Shown here one piece after another: positions 34,292 through 46,700 of a DNA stretch of 64,000 nucleotides; positions within the stretch are counted from its first letter, which is position 1; each line of letters opens with the position of its first letter. A model generated the notes under the pieces. The model worked only from the letters and a program-made list of their open reading frames with translations, was not told where the DNA came from and did not search any database. Source of the DNA: Xylaria sp. FL1777 (lineage: Eukaryota > Ascomycota > Sordariomycetes > Xylariales > Xylariaceae); contig MU400582.1 of NCBI GenBank assembly GCA_022578965.1, forward strand, positions 62,001 to 126,000. The letters run 5' to 3'. The translations under genes and the position numbers were made by a program.

Positions 34292-36062
34292 TAAATAATT
34301 ATTTAAGTAGTTTTATAACATTATATTTTAAATAAACTTTTATATAATATATTAATACTTTATTTACTTTTTATTTTATTTTTTAATTTTATTTTTATTT
34401 TATATATTTTAGTATTAATTTAATAAAATAGCTAAAAGTAGTAATAAAACTATAAAGCTTAGCTTTAAAAGCAATAATTTAATTAAGTTAACAGTTAATA
34501 ATACTATTAAAAGTATTTATAAATACATTAATTAATTTATAGTTAATTTATAACTATAATTTAATAAATTTAAAGCTATATTAATAAAAATATAGCAAAA
34601 ACTAAATATAATATTAAAAAAGCAAAAGTTAAAAAACAAAATTAATAATTTAATAAATAAGCTTATTAATTTAAAAAATAACTAAGTATTATATATAAAG
34701 CAACTAATTAATATAATAAGTAATAAAAAGCTTAAAAATTTAACTTTTAATTTTTATAAGTATTTTAAGCTTAATAACTTATAAATTAAATAAAAATAGC
34801 ATGTTTAAACTATTTTTTTAAACGTATTTTTATTAAGTAATATTATTTAATTAAATAGTTATAAAATAAAAAATAAAATAACATTTTTAGTAATACTATA
34901 ACTAGTAAAAGCAAATTATATAACTTTTAATAAAATTAAAAGCATTTAAAATTATTTAATTTAAATATTAGTGCTATATAAACTATAGCTAAAAAAAATT
35001 ATAATAAAATTAAAAAAAGATTTTTATTAAGTAGCTTTATTTATTTATTATTATAACATTAGTTAAGTAAACTTTTTAAAAGCTATAATTTAAATGTTAA
35101 TTAAATATAATATATTTTATAGCTTATTAATAATATTTATTAATATATTACTAACATAAAATAAAGCATTAATAAATTTTTTATAATAGCTTTATATAAC
35201 ATTTTATAAACTATTAATAATTATTAAAAATATATAGCAAATTTATAATATTATTATTAATAAATTAATTAATTTTATATTAATAATTTAACTATATATA
35301 AAAAAGTTTAATAATAATTTAAATATTAATTAAATAGTTAAAAAAGCTATATAGCTATTTTATATAGTAGCTATAATATTAATTAAGCTAAAAATTTATA
35401 GTATTTTTAAAGTAATAGTTTAATTATAAAATATTTTAGTGCTATATTATAAATGTAATATTAGTGCTAAAACTGCTAAAAAATTAAGCATAGTATAAAT
35501 TTAACTAATAAATTATATTAAAACATTATTAATACTAATAATTTTAAACTTTAAAACTAATAAATAAAAAATAAACTAAGTTATAAAACATAAAAATAAC
35601 TAATTTAAAGCTAGATTTATAGCTTAAGTAATATAAAACAAATGTTTTAATTGCAGCAAAATTAGCTATTATATAAAAAACTATAAAATAAAAGCTAAAT
35701 AGCTTAAAAACTTTAAAACAAACTAAAAAAAGCAAATTAGCTAATTTATAATTATTAAAAGCAAGCTTTTTTATAATAATTTTTTTAGCAAATTTAACAA
35801 AGTTTAAAATAAATATAAGATTTTTAAAAGCAAAGCTTTAATTAATAGCTTTAAGCGCATTTTTATTATAAATAACACTAAAAATAAAAACAATATTAAT
35901 AAAATAAAGCAATGCTTTATTAATTGTTTTAAAAATAATATAATTAATAAAAAACTTATTAAAATTTTTAATATTGCTTAAAATAATTTTACTTTATTAA
36001 TTAAAACAAACAAAAGCTAAAAAAACCTTAATAAAAAATAAAAGCTAAAAAATAGTTATAAT
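34292..36062. other. RIP-mutated interior of the outer element, left part
   Basis: Nearly pure A+T, no recognisable protein remnant. Expected to hold the primer-binding site and gag region of the outer element, but mutation has erased them. Confidence 0.6.
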
Positions 36063-36067
36063 AATTA

Positions 36068-36563
36068 TGTTATAAAATTAGCACAAGGGTAGCTTTTAAA
36101 GCAGCTAAATGCTTTTATACATACTTTGCACTTTTTTTTTTGCTAGCTAAAGCCAAAGTTACGTAATAACTTACTTAGCTTACTAAGCTTACAGTAATTT
36201 AAAGCTTACTAGGCTTATAATAATTTAAAGCTTACTAAGCTTATAGTAATTTAATGCTTACTAAACTTGTAATAATTTAAAAAAAGTTATTACTTTTTTT
36301 ACTTTTTTTTTGTTTATATAATTATGCATTTTTTGTATTTAGTTATTTATTTAGTTTTTAGCTCTTTAGCTATTAATTTTTTTATAACTGCTAAACACTA
36401 ATATACTTATTACTTTTAATTTTTTAAAACCTTTATTAATGCATAGTAGTAAAAGTACTTTAAAAACTTTTTTAACGAACTACTGTTAAAAATTCTATTA
36501 TTACTTGCAAATCAAAACTCTAAAAGCAAACCTGTTATATTAATATATAATAAGTCCGTTATA
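36068..36563 (+). repeat. 5' LTR of the inner chromovirus (496 bp)
   Basis: Aligns without length change to 43242-43737. Contains four tandem units of about 27-30 bp with GCTTACTAAGCTTA-like cores at about 36170-36280. Confidence 0.85.
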
Positions 36564-39500
36564 CTTTAATAGCTCTTTAATTAATAGAACTTAATATATA
36601 AAAATAAATATTAGTATAAAGAGTTAAATAATAAACAATTTACAAAATAAACTTTTAAAGGTATACTAAAGAAATATTTAAAAGATAAAAATGCTAAACA
36701 GTATTACGTAAGTAAACTTTACTTAATAACTAATAAACTAAATCTAGGTTATACTACTAAAAACAAAAAATTAAAAATTAAGTTTAAAAATCTTAAAAAC
36801 TTTTAAAACTAGCAATGTATTAAAATAACAAACTTTAGCACTTTTATTAGCTATTTTTATTAAAAAAAAAGCAGTAATAAAAAAAAAGGAATTAAGCAAT
36901 AGTAATAAAAAAAAACTAACATTAATACTAACGTTATAAAGCAACTTAGTTGCTTTAACTTTTAAACTAGTATAAATACTAGTTATAATAATTAAGGCAG
37001 CAATAATAATTACTATTATAATAATAAGTTAAGGCTTTAAATAAGTAATTATATTATAACTAATGCTAATATTACTACTAGTAAACCTAACGCTTATTTT
37101 TATTACTGTTATATTTAAAATAATAACTTAAAATAAAAAACCTAATTTTTTATTATTACTGCTGCTTTTATTATTAAAATTATTTATAATATTAAAAATG
37201 CTAAACATTAAAAGTTTTAAACTTATTGCTTTAAAGCTTTATAATAAATTTATAAATATAAAAGCTTTTTTAATTTATGCTAAACTTTATTTAAAATAAT
37301 ATTTTATTATTATTATAAAAAAAAACTAAAAAGTAATAACTACTTTATAATTTCTGTTAAAAAAAGTATTAAAATAGTTTTAATTTATTTTAAAGGATTT
37401 TTTAAAAGCTAATAAATTAACTAACCTTAAGCTAAAAACAAAAAAGATTTTTAAAAACTATGTTAAGTTTAAAAATTAAATAAAAGTATTATTTAAAGAT
37501 ATTTAAAAAGCAAAACATGCAAAAAAAGCACTTTATTGCTTAAAACAAATAAAAGTAGCAGTAAATTATGCTATAAAATTTAAACAATTAGCAGTAATTT
37601 TAAAATTACTTAAGCTTATATTGTTTTATTTATTTTATAGTAAATTTAAAACTTAAGTTTAAAATAAACTATATAAAATAAATAAACTAGCAAAAATTAA
37701 TACATATATTAATATAGCTATTATAATTAATTAACGATTATTTAATTAGTACTTTAAAACTAAAAGAACTAAAAAAAACAAAAAAAAAATACTTAAAAAA
37801 GTATTAAATAAAGATTTAAGCAAATTAATAAAGTTTAAAAATAATAATTTTAAAATATATTTAAAGTTAAATGTTATAACTATAAAAAAAAAAAACACTT
37901 TTAAAAATAATGTTAATTTAAAAAAAAGAACAGAAAAAAAAGCTATAAAAAAGAAAAAATTTTTTAGCTTAAAAAAAAAATATAAGTTATAAAAGTTTAA
38001 AATAATAAAAAACAATAAAGCAATTTAAAAAATATATTTTTAAAGCAAAAATATAAAGTTGTTATTTTAAGTTAAAACAAAAATATTACATTAAACAAAT
38101 TTAAATGCTTTATTTATATAAGTTAAAATAAACAAACATATAAATATTATTTAAAAGCTTTGCAGTTATTAAAATAAATTATAAAAAAATATATTTGCTA
38201 TATAAACAATTAAAATTATTTAATATATAACTTAAAAAAATAGTTTAATTAAAAGTAGCAAATAATAAAAAGTAATAAGTTAATATAATTAGCAAACTTA
38301 TAAAACTATAAAAACTTTAAACTATTAAAGCTTAAAATATAGCTTAAAAAAAAGTTATATTTAAAAAAACAAAACTATAATTATAAATAATATAATTATT
38401 AAACTAATTATAAATTATTAAAACATTTAGTTGCTAAATAAACTTAAAAAAACAAAACTTATAAAACTTTAAAGCAAAAACAAATAAAATTAAAAGCTAT
38501 AAAAAATACTATAAAAAAAAACTAATAAAAATAAATAAAATATTTTTATAGCTTAAATTGCTTTAAATATAACAAAACAAAAAAGTACTAATAGTTAGTA
38601 TAAAAACTAATATGTTTTAAAAACTAAAGCTAATAATTTAACTAATTGCTAAAAGTTATTACTATAATAAAACTATAATAAAAAACAATAATAATATTTT
38701 ATGCTTAAAAAATTTAAAATATAATAAAGTACTATAAAATTGCTATATAATATATTATTATTATTAATATTTACTTAATAAACTAAAAAATAATTAGTTT
38801 TTTAAACAAATTGCAAAAATAAAAATATAAAACTTTTATAAATTAAAATAATTAATTATAACTATAATTTACTATAAAAATCTATAAAAATTTATAATAT
38901 TTAAAAAGAATTTTAACTATATTTATAATATTAGTTTAAAAAAATATAAAAATAACTACTATAAATATTATTAGCTAATTAAAGTATAATTATATTAAAA
39001 AATAGTTATTAAAAGCAAAAAAGCTTAAAAATTACAATTTAAAGCTTAACTAAAAGTAAAAATAAAATAAAGTATAATAATATTTAAAGTATTAAAAAAA
39101 ACAAGCATTTAAACATTTAATAAAAAAAAGTTAAAAAACGAAATAAATATTTGCTAAAAAAGCAGCAAATAGTTAAAAAAACTAAAGCTTTATATAAAGT
39201 TTAATATAATAACTAGCAAAACTAATTTAAAGTTAAACTTATATATTAAAAAAAAAAATATAACACTTTAATTAACTTAAAAGCATAAGCTAATATAATT
39301 TTACTTAAAGTAATAAAACAAAATAAAATTTTTTAGAAATATAAGCAAAAATCTTAAAAGATTAAAAAATTTAATAAAAGCATTTTTAGCTATAATAATA
39401 GTTGCATACTTAAAAAAACTAAACTTTTTAATATATTTATATAAAAACATAAAAAACAAATTATATTAAATATTGCTAATATATTTAATTATAATATTAT

Positions 39501-40179
39501 TTTAGGAATATTATAGCTAAAAATTAGTAACCTTTTAATTTAATAAAAAGCAAAAACTATTAATTAAAAAAATAAAAAACAAAGCAAAAAAATTAGAAAA
39601 ATCGCAAAAGAAATTCTAAACAAAATACTAAAAGTATATTATAAATTTTATAAACTATTTAAAAAAAAAAAAAAAAAAGAACTTTTTAAATATAGCTTAT
39701 AAAATTACTATATTTCTATTAAGAAAAAATGTTAACTAAAGCTTTATTAAGTATACTATATAAGCTTAAATAAAATAAACGCTTTATAAAAATATATTTA
39801 AAAGAACTTAGCAAAAGAATTCTTAAAAAAGTTTTAGTTATTTGTTGAATATTTTATAGTATTAATACTTAAAATAAAAAATAAAAAACAATTAATTAAT
39901 AAAAAAGAAAAACTAGTATAGCAAATAATAGTTAATTATTAATTATTAAACGTAATTATTATTATAAATAAATATTTCTTTACTTTGCTAATAATTATAA
40001 AAGAAAACATTAGTTAAGCAGAATAGTTTATAGCAATTAATATTTTAAATAAATATTATGCTATTAAAATAGCTAAAAAAAAAAAATAAAAAACTGCTAT
40101 ATAAACAATATATAAACTATATAAGTATATAGTTATATTATAAAAACTATAAAACGTACTAGCTAGCTTTTAATACATA

Positions 40180-40320
40180 ATAATAACGATTTTACAAAAG
40201 TTTTTAAATAAATTTGTGTTTATTTATTTAAATAATATTTTAATTTACTTTAAAACACTAAAAAAACATAAAAAACACATAACTTAAGTATTAAAAATAT
40301 TTAAACAAGCAAAATTATAA
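40180..40320 (+). pseudogene. Chromovirus reverse transcriptase remnant (palm motif)
   Basis: The frame around 40213 reads FVFIYLNNILIYFKTLKKH. This is the gypsy palm motif in which both Asp of YLDD (codons 40231-40236) have become Asn through G-to-A change. A stop follows shortly in the same frame. The enzyme would have copied the element's RNA into DNA; it is inactive here. Confidence 0.85.
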
Positions 40321-40639
40321 TTTAACATAAAAAAGTATATATAGCATATATAAAAAATTAACTTTTTAAGATTTATAATTACTTTAAAACAAATATAGAT
40401 TTAATAGTTAAAAATTAATATAATATAAAACTAGAAAATATTTAACTTAGCTATTATTATAAACATATAATAAGCATTAAGATTTTTAAACTATATTTAA
40501 ATGTTAATTTAAAACTTTGGAAAAATGGCATTTTACTTTATAAAGTATATAAAAAAAAAATATAAAAAAAAATTCTTTTTAATTTTAAAAAAAGCTTAAA
40601 AAGCTTTTAAAGAACTAAAACTAAGAGTTATTTTTAACT

Positions 40640-40870
40640 TTATAGTTAAACTACTTAATTTACAAAAAAAAAAAAAGCTAAAAATAAATGTTTTAAATAG
40701 TATAATTGCAAAAGTTTTAAAACAACTAAAAAATAACAAAAAATAGCATTTAGTAGCTTATTATTTTAAAGTACTACAAAACATAACATTATAATACTTT
40801 ATATATAATAAAGAACTATTTGCAATTATTATAGCATTTAAAAAATAAAAACTATTTTTTATAAGAATTA
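40640..40870 (+). pseudogene. Chromovirus RNase H remnant
   Basis: In the same frame as the reverse transcriptase. From 40744 it reads stop (a former Trp), then HLVAYYFKVLQN and, after further stops, YNKELFAIIIAF, matching the gypsy RNase H segment around its conserved DKE(L) box with Asp changed to Asn. Confidence 0.8.
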
Positions 40871-41539
40871 TAAAGCTAATTAAAATTTATTTAAATTATT
40901 AAAACTTAACGAAATTTATAACTATATAAAAAATTATTAAATAACATAAAAATTAAATAGTTTTTTTTTTTAAGTTTAATTTTAAAATATGTTATATTAA
41001 AAGAAAAGAAAATATTTAAGCAAATATATTTAATTAACAAAGTTAAAAAAAATTTAAAGTTTTAAAAAAAAACATTTAAGTGTTATATTTTTAAGAAAAT
41101 AAAAGCTTAAAAATCAAAGTTATACTTAAAAACTTTACGAATATATAGCTATAATAAGCTTATAACTTAGAAAAATTAGCATAATTATAAAAACACAAAA
41201 AATCAAAAAATAATAAGCTAATGTATAAATATAAGGTTTATTTACTAAAATTTTTATAAAACAAGTTTATTAAGAAATTCTACGAATATTTATTATATAA
41301 ATACTAAAAAGCAACAAAAATAGTTTAATAATTATAAAAAAAGTATAATTTTTTAAAACTATAAAATATAGTTAAATTTATTATAAAAAGGTATAATATT
41401 TGTAATAAAGCTAAAGCAGCTTAATATAAGCTTTATAAACTGCTATAATTTATATAAATACTTAAATAAGCATAGCATACTATTGCTTAAAATTTTATTA
41501 TAGTATTATTTTTATTAATTAATTTAGTTATAAAAGTAT

Positions 41540-41815
41540 AATACAATAAAATATAAGTTATTATTAATAGATTTACTAAGTATGCTTACTTTTTATTGTT
41601 TAAAAAAAATATAATAACTAAATAACTTATATACGTTTTTATATGCTAATATTTAAATAAGCATAAGCTACTAAAAAAAATTGTTTTAAACTAAAATAAG
41701 TTGTTTATTTTTAAGTTTAAAACTAGTTTTTTTAAACTTATTAATATTAAACTAAAGTTTTTAACTGCTTATTATTTATAAATAAATAAACAAATAAAAA
41801 GATTAAACTAAATAT
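41540..41815 (+). pseudogene. Chromovirus integrase core remnant
   Basis: Same frame. The first catalytic region reads VIINRFTKYAYFLLFKKNI (first Asp now Asn) and the end of the core reads TAYYL-stop-INKQIKRLN, the familiar TAYHPQTDGQTERLN region after C-to-T and G-to-A changes. The protein would have joined the cDNA to the host chromosome. Confidence 0.85.
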
Positions 41816-42404
41816 TAAAATAATATTTATAAAGTTATATTAACTATTAATAAAATAATTAAGTAAAACTATTATTAATAGTATAAATTTTATATAATAT
41901 ATTAATAAATAAAAATATAAATATATTTTTGCATAAAGCTGTTTATAAATAGCAAGCAATTATTAAAAAACAAAAAAAAACATTAATAAAAATACTTGTT
42001 ATTTTAATTATAGTACTTTAAGCAAAAACTATAGTAATAAAGATTAAAACGCTATAAGCTAAATTATAACTACGCTTTTAATTTTTATAACAACAGATAT
42101 TAATATATTATAACAAAAAACAAACTAAAAAACTAACTTTTAAAAAAAAAAACAAGGTTTATTTATTATAATAAAAACAAAATGCAAACATTAATATTTT
42201 TTAAATTAAAACAAAACAACTAAGCAATAAATTAAAATTTAAAAAACTTGGCTTTTTTAAAATTAAAGAAGTTATTTTATTTATTAATTATAAACTATTA
42301 TTATTAAAAAATATGCAAATTTACTTTATTTTTTATATTTTTTTACTAGAACTAGCATTTATTAAAATACTTATTAAAATATAACTAAAAATAAAAATAA
42401 ATTA

Positions 42405-42600
42405 AAACGTTTATAAAGTTAAAAGTATACTAAATTTTCGTTAAAATAATAATAACTTAAAGTATTTTATTAAATAAAAAGAATACTTATATGCTAATAA
42501 TACTTAAGAACTTAAAAAACACTTAAAAACTGCTAAAGTAATTATAAGTTAGTTTTATTGCTAATACTTTAATTGCTTAAAACTAAAAAAAAAAAGTTAA
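42405..42600 (+). pseudogene. Chromodomain remnant at the integrase C-terminus
   Basis: Same frame as the pol domains. It reads SILNFR, then LKYFIK-stop-KEYLYANNT-stop-ELKKHLKTA, recognisable as the chromodomain pattern with both Trp codons (W of KWKGY and of TWEP) turned into stops. Chromodomains direct integration to histone-marked heterochromatin, fitting the nested location. Confidence 0.75.
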
Positions 42601-43241
42601 CTTTAAAAAAAACGCTTAAAAAATTTTAATTAAACTTAGATAAAGTAGCTTGCGTTGCTTTAGCTTGCTTTTTTTGTTGTTTTTGCTTTTTTGCTAATGC
42701 TTTTTGTTCTTTTTTAATACGTTTTATTTTGTTTAATTTATTTAAGAACTAAAGCTTTTATTAAACTATTTTAATATTTTTTGCTTTTAAAAAACGTTTT
42801 TGTATATAAAGCTAAGCTAACTTGCTTAAAACAAAATTAAAGCTATTTTAAGCTTGTTTTAATTTTTTTTAAACTAAAAATAGCTATTGCTTTGCTTGCT
42901 TTTTTTTTTTTTTAAAACAACAGTATTTAAAAACTATGTTATTAATTAAATTAATTAGAACTTTTGATTTATTGCAAAAGCAACTAGCATATATGCATTT
43001 AAAACAACAAAATATATTATTTGTTATTTTGTACGTTAATAACTAATTAAAGTAGCAAAAACAAGGCATAACTTTATAGCTAATAAAATTAATAAAAGAA
43101 ACAAAAACAAGTTTTTACTTTGTTTTAAATAAGCAGTTAGTTTTTTTAATGCGCTTTAATATTATAACATATAAAAAAAAAAGAAAAAAAAAATACTTAC
43201 GGAAAATTATTAAAATAACAATTTTAAAAAAAAAGAAATAA

Positions 43242-43737
43242 TGTTACAAAATTAGCATAAAAGTAGCTTTTAAAGCAGCTTAATGCTTTTATATATATTT
43301 TGCATTTTTTTTTTTGCTAGCTAAAGCTAAAATTATATAACAACTTACTTAGTTTATTAAGCTTATAGTAATTTAAAGCTTATTAAGCTTATAGTAATTT
43401 AAAGCTTACTAAGCTTATAGTAATTTAATGTTTATTAAACTTATAGTAATTTAAAAGAAGTTATTACTTTTTTTACTTTTTTTTTGTTTATATAATTATG
43501 CACTTTTTATATTTAGTTATTTATTTAGTTTTTAGCTCTTTAGCTATTAATTTTTTTATAACTGCTAAGCACTAATATACTTATTACTTTTAATTTTTTA
43601 AGACCTTTATTAATGCACAATAATAAAAGTACTTTAAAAACCTCTTTAACGGACTACTGTTAAGAATTCTATTGTTACTTACAAATTAAGACTTTAAAAG
43701 TAAACCTGTTATATTAATGTATAATAGGTTCGTTATA
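43242..43737 (+). repeat. 3' LTR of the inner chromovirus (496 bp)
   Basis: Partner of 36068-36563; most differences are transitions of the RIP type. Confidence 0.85.
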
Positions 43738-43742
43738 AATTA

Positions 43743-46700
43743 TTATAATCTTTTTTTAGCTAAGTTAATTAATAGCTATACATTTACTGTTTTTTAAAAT
43801 TATAGCTATATTAATTGCTATATTTTATAATTTTTAGTATTTAAGCTAACATTATATTAGTTATAAAAACAAAGCATAATATATAACGTTAATAAAATAA
43901 AACCTTAAATAACTAAAAATTATAAAATAATAGCAAATTTTATAATTATTAGTAATATATTAAAAGCATAAATATTAATAATAAATATAATACTAAATTA
44001 TATTTTTTTAAGCAATATAACTATTAAAAAATAGATTTTTTATAAATAAAAAAGCATTTTTGCTATTTTAAATAGTTATAAAGTTATTATGCTATTTAAG
44101 TTTAAAAAAAGCTTTTTAATATAGCTAATAAAACGTTTATTTGCTAGTATAACTAGCAAAAAGTGCTATATTATAACTATTAAATAGCATAAAAATATTT
44201 TAAAAAAACTATAAATTGCTAAATATTAAAACTATTATATAAAAAATTTTTTTAAACTGTTTAATTACTTTAAGCAAAAAACTAATATTATTGCTAAAAT
44301 AAAGCATTATATTAATATAAGCAATAGTTTATTAGTTAAACTATTATTGCAAAAATATAGCTTAGCATAAAAAAAAGCATTATATAAATTTATAAAAGCA
44401 TATAAAAGTATTTATATTAAAAAAAGCATAAAGCTATAAAGTTTATTAGCACTATTAACTTTAAAAAAAGCGTTAAGCATAATTATTAAGCTTAATAAAA
44501 ATAATAAATTAATAATATAATATTTTTGTTATAATTATTATAAAGTTAATAAAAAAACAAAAAAGCAAGCTTATTTATTATTTAATGTAATAAATTAAAT
44601 ATAGCAAGCTATAAAGCGCTAATAATATGCTTTTATTAATTTAAAAAATAAATTTTAATATATTGCTATATATAAATTATATTGCAAAAAAATAGCGTTT
44701 ATTATATTATTTAAGTTATATATATATTGTATTACTTGGGCTAACGGCCTATTAGTTATACTAGTTTTTATTTTTTATATATATAAGTAAAAATTGTGCT
44801 TATAAGTTAAAAGCAAACTATAAGCAGCTTACTTTTTTTTTAGTAGCTAAGTAAAAACATCTTATATTTATTTTTAAGTTATATTAGTTTTATTACAATT
44901 TTATTAAATGCTTTACTTTTTATTTTTTTACTTTTAAGTTATTTGCTTATTTGCATTATGCTATTAATTAAATATATGTACTTTTATATAGTTACTTTAT
45001 AGTTTTTTTTTTCTTGTATTTTTTCTGCTTTATAGTTTGCTTGCTTTAGTATTGCTGCTTGCTTTGTGCTACTTGCAGCAGTTTTTTTAGTTTTAGCACT
45101 TATTTAGCTAAATATGCTGCTTTTTTTTTTTAGTTTCTTTTTAAACCTTTTTTTATTGTATTGCTAGTATATTATAGTTTGCTTGCTTTAGTATTACTAT
45201 TAGCTTTTTATTATACTAGTTTTTTTATAACTAAGTTATAACTAAGTTATAAACAAAGTTAATTATTTATTACTTTTTAGTTTGCTTTTTATATATTTAT
45301 TTTTTAAGCTGCTTTTGTGCTTTTTGTAGTAAGCTTATTAAATAAACATAGCTTATAAGTAGCTTATGCATTAAGCAATATAAAATAGCAATAAGTAATA
45401 AGTTATTTTATTTAGCTACTTATACTAATTTTTTCTTTTTTTAATTATTAACTTTATTACTTTTATTATTATTATTATTATATGCTTAACTTATGCTTGC
45501 TTTAATATATTAAAATATTCGGTTCATAATATAATTAATTATTAATGTGTTATAGTTATATAAAAATTTACTTTGCTATAGCTGCTATGCTTTTTATAGT
45601 ATATATTTATAACTAGTTTAGCTTAAGTATATATGCTAATTAATATTAAGCTTATATATTTAAAGTTATAAGTTATTTTGCTGCAGTTTTTACTAGTTAT
45701 TTAATTTATAGTACTAAATAAAGTAGCTAACGGCTTACTATTATATAGTTTAAGCCTTTATAATTGCTTATTGTTATGCTTTTTTGCTATAACGCTAATT
45801 TTCGAAATAAAAGTAAATGCTTTAATACTTTATGCTAAAGTATTACTAACAGCTTTAAAATTTATATTTATTAAGCATATTAAAATGCTTAAGCTATGCT
45901 ATTACTATATTGCTTATATTATAATAGTATATTATATACTCCTTATTACTGTTTTTTTTATGCTAACTATATAAAAACATTAATAATTTTTATGCTTGCA
46001 ATATTATTAGCAAGTTTGCTAAATGTTTATAATGCAAAAAAAGCAAAGTAAGCGCTAAAAATAACAGTTATAGTTTTATAAATACTTTTAATTATATTAG
46101 TATTTGCATATTTTTAAGCTTTACTTTATGCTTATTTTAACTATTAAAGTTTTTTTAATTTTAAGTGTTGCTAATAATTTTTTAGCTTAAAAAAATTAAT
46201 AAAAAACTTTAATTGTTTATTAAAGCTTGCATAGCTATATGTTGTTTTTATATTAATAAAAATATTTAAGCTGCATTTATAGCTAGTATGCAACTTTAAG
46301 TTATAATTAAAAAAGCAAAAAAAACTGCAATAAGTAAAAAAGCTAAAGGTTTTATATAAATAAGCCAGTTAAAAAGTGTTTATATAACTTTTAAAGGTTA
46401 ACATTATTATATATTTAGTAGTTAAAAGTTTTAGTAAAATTTCAGTATTTAATGCTTAATAAAGTTGCTTAATTGCTTTGCTTTTTTATAATATATACTT
46501 TTTAATTTTTATAGTTTTATGTTTATAATTTTATATTGCTATTTCTAGTATTTTATTATATTATGCTTTACTTTAAAGTTTATAAACGTAAGCTTATAAT
46601 AAGTAGCTTTTTTAAAACTATAAGTAATAAATAGCTTTATAATAATTGCTTTAGTTTTTATTTTATAGTTATAGTAAACTTTTCTTAGCTTAAAAAAAAG

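Larger units (their letters stand above)
36063..43742 (+). mobile_element. Inner Ty3/gypsy chromovirus, 7.7 kb, RIP-destroyed, nested in the outer element
   Basis: LTRs 36068-36563 and 43242-43737, both 496 bp, start TGTTA and end CGTTATA. AATTA stands directly outside both ends (36063-36067, 43738-43742), a 5-bp target duplication. A purine run at about 43225-43241 precedes the right LTR, giving + orientation. Reverse transcriptase, RNase H, integrase and chromodomain follow in this order in one frame. This is the gene order of Metaviridae chromoviruses, common in fungi. All enzymes are dead: catalytic Asp codons read Asn and many Trp codons read stop, as RIP predicts. Confidence 0.9.

Noticed and set aside
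37746..38015. 89-codon minus frame inside the inner chromovirus
   Set aside because: Phe/Leu-rich antisense of the A-rich gag-pol region, with no initiation context or domain.
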